Origin: Methanobrevibacter sp.
Lineage (GTDB): Archaea > Methanobacteriota > Methanobacteria > Methanobacteriales > Methanobacteriaceae
Length of the DNA stretch: 64,000 nt
Direction of reading: 5' to 3'
NCBI GenBank assembly: GCA_017434555.1
Contig: JAFRFB010000097.1
Coordinates: 62,001-126,000, forward strand
This document shows positions 59,427 to 64,000 of this stretch, in pieces (position 1 is the stretch's first letter; each line of letters opens with the position of its first letter). A program made the position numbers and the translations under genes. A model generated the notes under the pieces. That model ran no database searches and was not told the origin of the DNA. It saw nothing but the letters and a program-made list of their open reading frames with translations.

Positions 59427-59807
59427 ATGATAAACGTATCAGACTTATCAGTAAACGAGGAAGTAACAGAATCTGAGAGTAAAGATTCTTTTTACAAGCG
59501 ACTTAAAGCCGCTGGTATAGACTTTGATGACATCGATTCTGATTCCAGATTACCTAAATATATGATTAAGGTAATCAAGAATGAACCCAAGGAATATAAT
59601 AAGTTCAATAATGTTCTTTATAAGCTTAATAAGGATAAGATTGTTACTATTGTCGATTCTATGGCCTATTTGGTCGAGGATTGGTTTGAACCAAATATCT
59701 TGATTAAGTGTTTAGACGAAATGAACTATTATTCCCTTATGAATGGGTTAAAAAAGAAGTATTTAGTAGATAGAAGTTCATCTGATTTAGAAAATTTCTT
59801 TGTCTAA
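59427..59807 (+). CDS. Late transcription coactivator gp33 candidate
   Basis: 126 aa (T4 gp33 is 112 aa). An acidic, helical protein ending SSDLENFFV, an acidic-hydrophobic tail like the sliding-clamp-binding ends of T4 gp33 and gp55. The order here, this gene then gp59 then gp32, corresponds to T4's 33-59-32 cluster. gp33 links RNA polymerase to the gp45 clamp at TATAAATA promoters, which this phage uses widely. Sequence similarity to gp33 is too weak for me to confirm; position and tail are the arguments. AAGG before the ATG. Confidence 0.45.
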   Translation: MINVSDLSVNEEVTESESKDSFYKRLKAAGIDFDDIDSDSRLPKYMIKVIKNEPKEYNKFNNVLYKLNKDKIVTIVDSMAYLVEDWFEPNILIKCLDEMNYYSLMNGLKKKYLVDRSSSDLENFFV

Positions 59808-59808
59808 T

Positions 59809-60441
59809 ATGGTTGATAAATATCAAATTTATATGCTGTATAAAACCGTTAAGAAGATGTGGAATGCAAAACGGTTCAATACAGCAGTTTTTAACGATTT
59901 TTTTGATGATACTTTAGAGAACTATCTTATTTCTCAGTATATACATGAAAGTCCTAGAGTAGAATATATGGCAAATTATGGAATTAAGCTCGTAAATGAG
60001 ATTAATTGCGGTTTAATCGATGTTGAACATTGGTTAATGTATGTCATGATGAAGTGTCTTTGTGACAAAAAATGTCCCGAAATGCCCGAAATAAATTCTA
60101 TAAATAAATTAAAGGACAATATGATTTTCAAAAAACGTCCTATTATAGATTCTCAAATCAAGCTTATTCAGAGTTTAATTGCTGAGAAAGGTTCTGGTTT
60201 GAATGAATTTATGGACACAAGATTCTCTTTGTATGATCTGGACGCGAATCAAGAAAATCAAGCCTACAAAATGTATAGTATAAGCCAGTTGGATCCTGAG
60301 TTTTACATCCAGGGTTTTAAGGCAGGGAAGTTTAAAATAGATATGGACAAGATTAAGAGTATTGATTACAAAAGATTTATAATGTTTACAAAGATGATAT
60401 TAAAATTAAATCAAGAAATATCAGATAAAAATGTAAACTGA
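59809..60441 (+). CDS. 59: Helicase loader gp59
   Basis: 210 aa from the ATG at 59809, one base after the preceding stop (a TTG 9 bases earlier would overlap it); T4 gp59 is 217 aa. The N-terminus DKYQIYMLYKTVKKMWNAKR followed by FNTAVFN has the gp59 pattern Y..Y.(L)Y..IK.H..GKYD..KYN. The remainder is all-helical, as in T4 gp59, with a FKAGKFKIDMDKIKSIDYKRF end region. gp59 loads gp41 on forks coated with gp32, encoded next. Confidence 0.75.
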   Translation: MVDKYQIYMLYKTVKKMWNAKRFNTAVFNDFFDDTLENYLISQYIHESPRVEYMANYGIKLVNEINCGLIDVEHWLMYVMMKCLCDKKCPEMPEINSINKLKDNMIFKKRPIIDSQIKLIQSLIAEKGSGLNEFMDTRFSLYDLDANQENQAYKMYSISQLDPEFYIQGFKAGKFKIDMDKIKSIDYKRFIMFTKMILKLNQEISDKNVN

Positions 60442-60466
60442 TAGAAACGTAAAATTATGTTTCTAT
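60441..60466 (+). terminator. Terminator-like hairpin before gp32
   Basis: ATAGAAAC / GTTTCTAT stem running into TATATTTA at 60464-60471, promoter-like box for gp32. Confidence 0.55.
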
Positions 60467-60523
60467 ATTTAGAGCGTCAATTGAATGGTCAATTGGGATA
60501 AAAACAAAAGGATAAAATAAATT
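60464..60523 (+). promoter_or_regulatory. gp32 promoter box and leader, possible autogenous operator
   Basis: TATATTTA (60464-60471) is followed by CAATTG ... CAATTG (60478-60495), which can form a hairpin, and then an unstructured A-rich run holding AAAAGGA before the ATG. In T4, gp32 represses its own translation through a 5' folded element plus an unstructured A/U-rich RBS; this leader has the same make-up. Confidence 0.4.
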
Positions 60524-61591
60524 ATGCCAATAAAGAGAAATAACTTGAACGCACTTTATAGTGCAATGGATAACCTTAACATCGGTAAGAAAGACAACAA
60601 GCAGAAGTCATACGAAATCGAAGGCTTATTTAAGCCGAAGATGGGTGCTGACGGTAAGTTTACTGTTGTTCTTAGATTCCTTCCAGCACACCCGGATGAA
60701 GAAATCCCTTGGGTAGAAAACCGTTCTCATATGTTCCAGCTTTCTAATGGTGCATGGTTCGGTTGTGACTGTGCTAAGAAGTGGAATGAACCATGTCCGA
60801 TTTGCGATTATAACGCAAAGATTTGGAATAAGTATGGTAGAACCGATGAAGCTCGTTCCCGTGTAAAGGATAAGTGGAAGCCAAAGTTCTATTCTAACGT
60901 TTATATCGTTAAGAATCCGAACGCTCCAGAAACCGAAGGTCGTGTTTATCGTCTTGAATATGGTCGTGCAATCATGAAGATGATTCAGGATGCAATGGCT
61001 GATAAGGATGATGCCGAACTTGGTGTAATTCCAGGTATCAATCCGTTCTCCTGGTGGGGTCCGAACGATAAGGCAGTTCTTGCAGGTGAAGATAAGGCAG
61101 GTGCAAACTTTGTTTGGGAAGGTGTTAAGGGTTCTAACGGTCCTAACTACTCTAGCTCGCACTTTAGCAATCCTCGTAGAATGTGCAAACTTGGTCAGGA
61201 TGGTAAGCTCGTCGAAATGACTGATGCAGAACTTGATGTCGTTGAATCTCAGCTCTTCACATTGAAGGATATTGAAAAGCAGAAGGATCAGCTCCGTTCT
61301 TACGAAGACATCCTTAAGTTCTACAAGACCAAGAGTGGTGAAGATTTGTTTGCAGAATTTGAAGATGGAACAGATTATACTGCAACTGTTAATACAGGTA
61401 AGACTGTAGAAGCTGATGATGACGATATGTTTGAAGCAGCACCAAGGAAGACAGCAGAAGTTCCAATGGAAAAGGAAGTTCCTACTGAACCGCTTTTCGA
61501 ACCAGAATTTGAAGCAACAAAGCCAACAACTTCTAGTGTCGAAGCAGCGGAAGATGAAGAAGACTTCTTTGCAAGACTTGCAAACGGTTAA
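60524..61591 (+). CDS. 32: Single-stranded DNA-binding protein gp32
   Basis: 355 aa (T4 gp32 is 301 aa). Basic N-terminal arm (PIKRNNLNALYSAM), the OB-fold core with VVLRFLPAHPDEEIPWV, and the zinc site H69, C83, C91, C94 in CDCAKKWNEPCPIC; then FYSNVYIVKNPNAPETEGRV, matching T4 gp32 (NILVVKDPAAPENEGKV). The acidic C-tail (EAADDDD-like stretches, EDEEDFFARL) recruits other replication proteins. It coats ssDNA during replication and recombination and is controlled by its own level in T4. Codons are of the highly expressed type. Confidence 0.93.
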   Translation: MPIKRNNLNALYSAMDNLNIGKKDNKQKSYEIEGLFKPKMGADGKFTVVLRFLPAHPDEEIPWVENRSHMFQLSNGAWFGCDCAKKWNEPCPICDYNAKIWNKYGRTDEARSRVKDKWKPKFYSNVYIVKNPNAPETEGRVYRLEYGRAIMKMIQDAMADKDDAELGVIPGINPFSWWGPNDKAVLAGEDKAGANFVWEGVKGSNGPNYSSSHFSNPRRMCKLGQDGKLVEMTDAELDVVESQLFTLKDIEKQKDQLRSYEDILKFYKTKSGEDLFAEFEDGTDYTATVNTGKTVEADDDDMFEAAPRKTAEVPMEKEVPTEPLFEPEFEATKPTTSSVEAAEDEEDFFARLANG

Positions 61592-61617
61592 ATTTTAGTT
61601 CTCCGAAATAAAAAATG

Positions 61618-61647
61618 TAAAACATAAGATGTAAAAGTCTTATGTTT
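61618..61647 (+). terminator. Terminator after gp32
   Basis: AAACATAAGA / TCTTATGTTT stem with T-rich tail. Confidence 0.85.
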
Positions 61648-61664
61648 TATTTTAGGATTTTATT

Positions 61665-61982
61665 ATGACAAAAAAGACAGATACAAAACCAAAGAAAGTT
61701 GATTTACAGAGAGCCAAGGATATTGCAGAAGTAATTGGTGCACTTTCACAGTTTACACCAAGATTCGATACTGAAAATATTCCGCTCTTTTCAAGAAGAT
61801 TTCTTCTCAAGAATTTACTTGGATTTACAGAAGAAGAATTAGAAGAAAATGACATTCTCATTAATGATGAATCTAATGCAATTCTTAAGTCATTAGAATA
61901 TATGAGAGGTCCAGCAAATCAGGAAACTCCTGAAGTTGTAACAAAAACAAAAACTAAAAAACCAACAACAAAGGTAAATTAA
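61665..61982 (+). CDS. Hypothetical protein, 105 aa
   Basis: Basic ends (TKKTDTKPKKVDLQRAKD; TKTKTKKPTTKVN) frame a helical core (DIAEVIGALSQFTPRFDTEN; RFLLKNLLGFTEEELEENDI). The stop is one base before the ATG of the dUTPase-like gene, so the two are coupled. No family recognised. Confidence 0.6.
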   Translation: MTKKTDTKPKKVDLQRAKDIAEVIGALSQFTPRFDTENIPLFSRRFLLKNLLGFTEEELEENDILINDESNAILKSLEYMRGPANQETPEVVTKTKTKKPTTKVN

Positions 61983-61983
61983 A

Positions 61984-62739
61984 ATGATTGATACAAATAG
62001 CATGTATGGTAATGTTCAAGAAGAACAGGATTCATTCGTTCAACTTCAGAAGCAACTTAAGCAGAAGGTTGAAGGACAAAAGTTAACAGCAGAAGAAATT
62101 AAAATTCCTGATGTAGATGAAAATTATCCAACTAATGCTTTACAAGTAATGTTTGATATGCAAGAATCTTTGCAAAATATGCTTGGAAAGAAACGTGGAA
62201 CTTTGACTCCAGATTCTAAAGAAAATTTATTTATTAAGTCTGGTATGTCAATTTATCATTTAGGTAGTGTTGTAACCGAATTATTTGAACTTGATGAACA
62301 AATGCAAAAAGATAATTATGAAATTACAGATTTATCAAGATTTGAATTAACAGATGCTGTTCATTTCTTAATGAATACATTACTTTATATAAATTTAAAA
62401 CCACGTCAAACTCTTGAATTTTATTATGATAAAGCAGTAGAAGATTATAAGACTGGAACAGTTGGTGAAACTAGTATTAAATATCTTATTGGTGATTATA
62501 TTATTGCATTTGGTCAGATTATGCAACAGCTACCATATAAAGCATGGAAAACTTATGAATCTTTTGAACCAAAAGTTCCATACACTGTTCTTTATGATAT
62601 GGTTGATACATTAATGATTAAGTTTATTAAACTTTATGTGGCATTAGGTATGAAACCAGAAGATATTTGGAAGTTTTATTATGAAAAAAACAGAGAAAAC
62701 TTCAAGAGACAGCAAAAAAATGGTCGTTACGAAAAATAA
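61984..62739 (+). CDS. Dimeric dUTPase / all-alpha NTP pyrophosphatase-like protein
   Basis: 251 aa, all-helical. The segment VVTELFELDEQMQKDNYEIT, FELTDAVHFLMN provides the E..(E)...D...H pattern of MazG/dimeric dUTPase-type enzymes, and the end MKPEDIWKFYYEKNRENFKR with QQKNGRY matches the closing Y..KN..N..RQ..GY of type-2 dUTPases. The reaction would be dUTP to dUMP plus PPi, supplying thymidylate synthesis and avoiding uracil in DNA. Some usual acidic positions are hard to align by eye, so another NTP pyrophosphatase is possible. Confidence 0.6.
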   Translation: MIDTNSMYGNVQEEQDSFVQLQKQLKQKVEGQKLTAEEIKIPDVDENYPTNALQVMFDMQESLQNMLGKKRGTLTPDSKENLFIKSGMSIYHLGSVVTELFELDEQMQKDNYEITDLSRFELTDAVHFLMNTLLYINLKPRQTLEFYYDKAVEDYKTGTVGETSIKYLIGDYIIAFGQIMQQLPYKAWKTYESFEPKVPYTVLYDMVDTLMIKFIKLYVALGMKPEDIWKFYYEKNRENFKRQQKNGRYEK

Positions 62740-62761
62740 ATAAAAATGATAAGGACAGGTG

Positions 62762-62862
62762 AAACCTCTAGTTCACTTGGGAAAGGCGGCAACCTTTCCC
62801 TTACTTATTTCATAAATATTATAGTTATGATGCCCATAACTATATTTTTATACTAGAGGTTT
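62762..62862 (+). promoter_or_regulatory. Endonuclease leader: SD sequestered by distant arm, late promoter-like core in the loop
   Basis: AAACCTCTAGT (62762-62772) is the exact complement of ACTAGAGGTTT (62852-62862) containing the SD AGAGG. Inside are two perfect hairpins, GGGAAAGG/CCTTTCCC (62779/62793) and ATAGTTATG/CATAACTAT (62821/62835), and between them CATAAATA (62811-62818), one base from the late consensus. Confidence 0.7.
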
Positions 62863-62865
62863 AAT

Positions 62866-63855
62866 ATGTTACAATGTAAAATATGTAACCAGGAATTTAA
62901 TTCATATACTGGCTTAGCAGGACATATCAATTTAAAGCATCATATTTCATCAAAAGAATATTATATTAAATATTTAAAACAAAATGATGAAGGTATTTGT
63001 CCTATTTGTGGAAAAGAAACAAAATGGTTTTCATTACGAAAAGGTTTTAGAAAACATTGTTCAAAATCTTGTTCATCTGCAGATCCTAATGTTTATAAAA
63101 TAAAGACAGAAACTGAATTTAAAAATACAGGTTATTATAATCAAATGGAAAATCCAATTCATCATAAAAAGATGATCGAATTATCAAAGTTAAAAGAAAA
63201 TCAAGAAAAACGAATACAATCTTGTAAAGATAACAACGGCTATGGAACAGGATTTCAAATAAAATCTGTTAAAGAAAAAGCAGAAAAAACAATCATAGAT
63301 AAATATGGTGTTGATAATGTTTTTAAATTACCAGAAATTCATCAAATAGCAAATAAAACTAAAGAAGAAAAATATAATAATAAAAATTATAATAATAGAG
63401 AAAAAGCAAAAGAAACATATTATAATAAAACTGGATATTATATACCATTACAAAATCCTGAAGTTAAATCAAAAGTTAAAAAATTGTATACATTTAATAA
63501 TATAAAATTTGATTCTAGTTGGGAATTAGCATATTATATTTGGTTAAGTGATAATAATATTAATTTTAAATACCAACCAAATATGCCACTTGAATATAAA
63601 GTTAATAATTTGATAAAATATTATTATCCAGATTTTTTAGTAAATAATCAATTTTATGAAATTAAGGGTAATCAATTTTTTAATGAAAATAATCAATTAA
63701 TTAACCCATTTAATAATACATTAGATATTGAAAAATATCAATGTATGATAGATAATAATGTAAAAATATTAAGAGAAAAAGATATAATTCCAATATTAGA
63801 TTATATAGAAATAAAATATGGTAAAAGCTATTTAAAACAGTTTAAAACTAATTAA
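62866..63855 (+). CDS. Free-standing homing endonuclease, PD-(D/E)xK type
   Basis: 329 aa. Residues 4-33 finger (CKICNQEFNSYTGLAGHINL then KHH), residues ~45-72 CPICGKETK...CSKSC, the middle with basic helices and a KYGVDNVFKLPEIHQIANKT module, and the C-terminal core FDSSWELAYYIWL, YYPDFLVNNQFYEIKGNQF (E..PD..ExK). Its last 130 residues are closely similar to the enzyme at 50662 (same SSWELAYYIWL and ..NNINF.YQPN), so the two share a recent ancestor but have different DNA-binding halves. Very A/T-rich codons. Confidence 0.75.
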   Translation: MLQCKICNQEFNSYTGLAGHINLKHHISSKEYYIKYLKQNDEGICPICGKETKWFSLRKGFRKHCSKSCSSADPNVYKIKTETEFKNTGYYNQMENPIHHKKMIELSKLKENQEKRIQSCKDNNGYGTGFQIKSVKEKAEKTIIDKYGVDNVFKLPEIHQIANKTKEEKYNNKNYNNREKAKETYYNKTGYYIPLQNPEVKSKVKKLYTFNNIKFDSSWELAYYIWLSDNNINFKYQPNMPLEYKVNNLIKYYYPDFLVNNQFYEIKGNQFFNENNQLINPFNNTLDIEKYQCMIDNNVKILREKDIIPILDYIEIKYGKSYLKQFKTN

Positions 63856-63874
63856 ATTCTGACATTTTTATAAG

Positions 63875-63903
63875 AAGAGAAGATTTCATATCTTCTCTTT
63901 TTA
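63875..63903 (+). terminator. Terminator after endonuclease gene
   Basis: AAGAGAAGAT / ATCTTCTCTT stem with T-run. Confidence 0.85.
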
Positions 63904-63904
63904 T

Positions 63905-63912
63905 TATAAATA
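63905..63912 (+). promoter_or_regulatory. Late promoter 4 bases before ATG at 63917
   Basis: TATAAATA with ATGT spacer; identical in layout to the leaderless-type starts elsewhere in the window. Confidence 0.65.
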
Positions 63913-63916
63913 ATGT

Positions 63917-64000
63917 ATGGCAGTTAATGAAGATAAAAGATTATCAGATTATGAACTAAAGACTTTGAGAGATCTTCAACAGTCTAGCAATACAGCATAT
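63917..64000 (+). CDS. Start of an unidentified late gene (cut by window edge)
   Basis: 28 codons are visible: AVNEDKRLSDYELKTLRDLQ and QSSNTAY after the first Met, a polar helical start. It is open to the last base. Called because of the late promoter exactly 4 bases upstream and the terminator before it. The product cannot be identified. Confidence 0.5.
   Translation, partial: MAVNEDKRLSDYELKTLRDLQQSSNTAY

Overview
The window is part of the genome of a large, AT-rich, T4-like (Straboviridae-style) contractile-tailed phage. The evidence is a nearly full T4-type structural set: gp4-like head completion protein (partial), small and large terminase, portal gp20, scaffold gp22, prohead protease gp21, major capsid gp23, sheath gp18, tube gp19, gp15, gp6, gp25, gp27, gp5 and a gp53-like protein. 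The T4 recombination/replication set UvsW, UvsX, gp41, a gp33 candidate, gp59 and gp32 is also present. T4-type late promoters (TATAAATA) precede most structural genes on both strands. The host cannot be named from sequence. TATATTTG -7-like elements hint at an FCB-group (Bacteroidota-type) host, but this is weak. No tRNA genes were recognised.

Layout. 1-5.5 kb: end of a gp4-like gene, small terminase, a Gly-rich protein, then small genes on the minus strand including an SprT-like metalloprotease and a zinc-finger protein. 5.5-20.5 kb: tail fibre/adhesin, gp6, portal, tube, sheath, second adhesin. 20.5-29.3 kb: head module (His-rich protein, scaffold, capsid, a possible packaged ADP-ribosyltransferase, protease, several candidate internal head proteins, a Dps/ferritin-like protein). 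29.3-40.5 kb: baseplate and tail (gp27, gp5, gp25, tube-like proteins, tape measure, gp15). 40.5-48.4 kb: N-terminal half of the large terminase ending in a short split-intein fragment, two glycosyltransferases, an SPFH lipoprotein, gp53-like protein, third fibre. 48.4-48.8 kb: a gene-free, strongly structured stretch with its own promoter (candidate ncRNA). 48.8-64 kb: plus-strand DNA metabolism genes interrupted by four homing-endonuclease genes.

The most striking content is genome fracturing by inteins. UvsW helicase is split in its DExH motif by a split intein, with a free-standing endonuclease between the halves. The terminase large subunit stops just after the ATPase domain with a ~35-residue intein N-fragment, and its nuclease half is not in the window. 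Two endonuclease genes have leaders in which a distant upstream segment can pair exactly with the ribosome-binding site while a late promoter (or close match) lies between the arms. This is the logic known for I-TevI of T4.

A second theme is the head. Many proteins begin with short segments ending in (L/I)xE, the known T4 prohead-protease site, and one copies the mature N-terminal arm of the capsid protein. They look like a set of targeted, processed head proteins. A third theme is transcription: at many late genes TATAAATA lies only 4-7 bases before the ATG, predicting leaderless late mRNAs, and three divergent gene pairs share one palindromic bidirectional late promoter.
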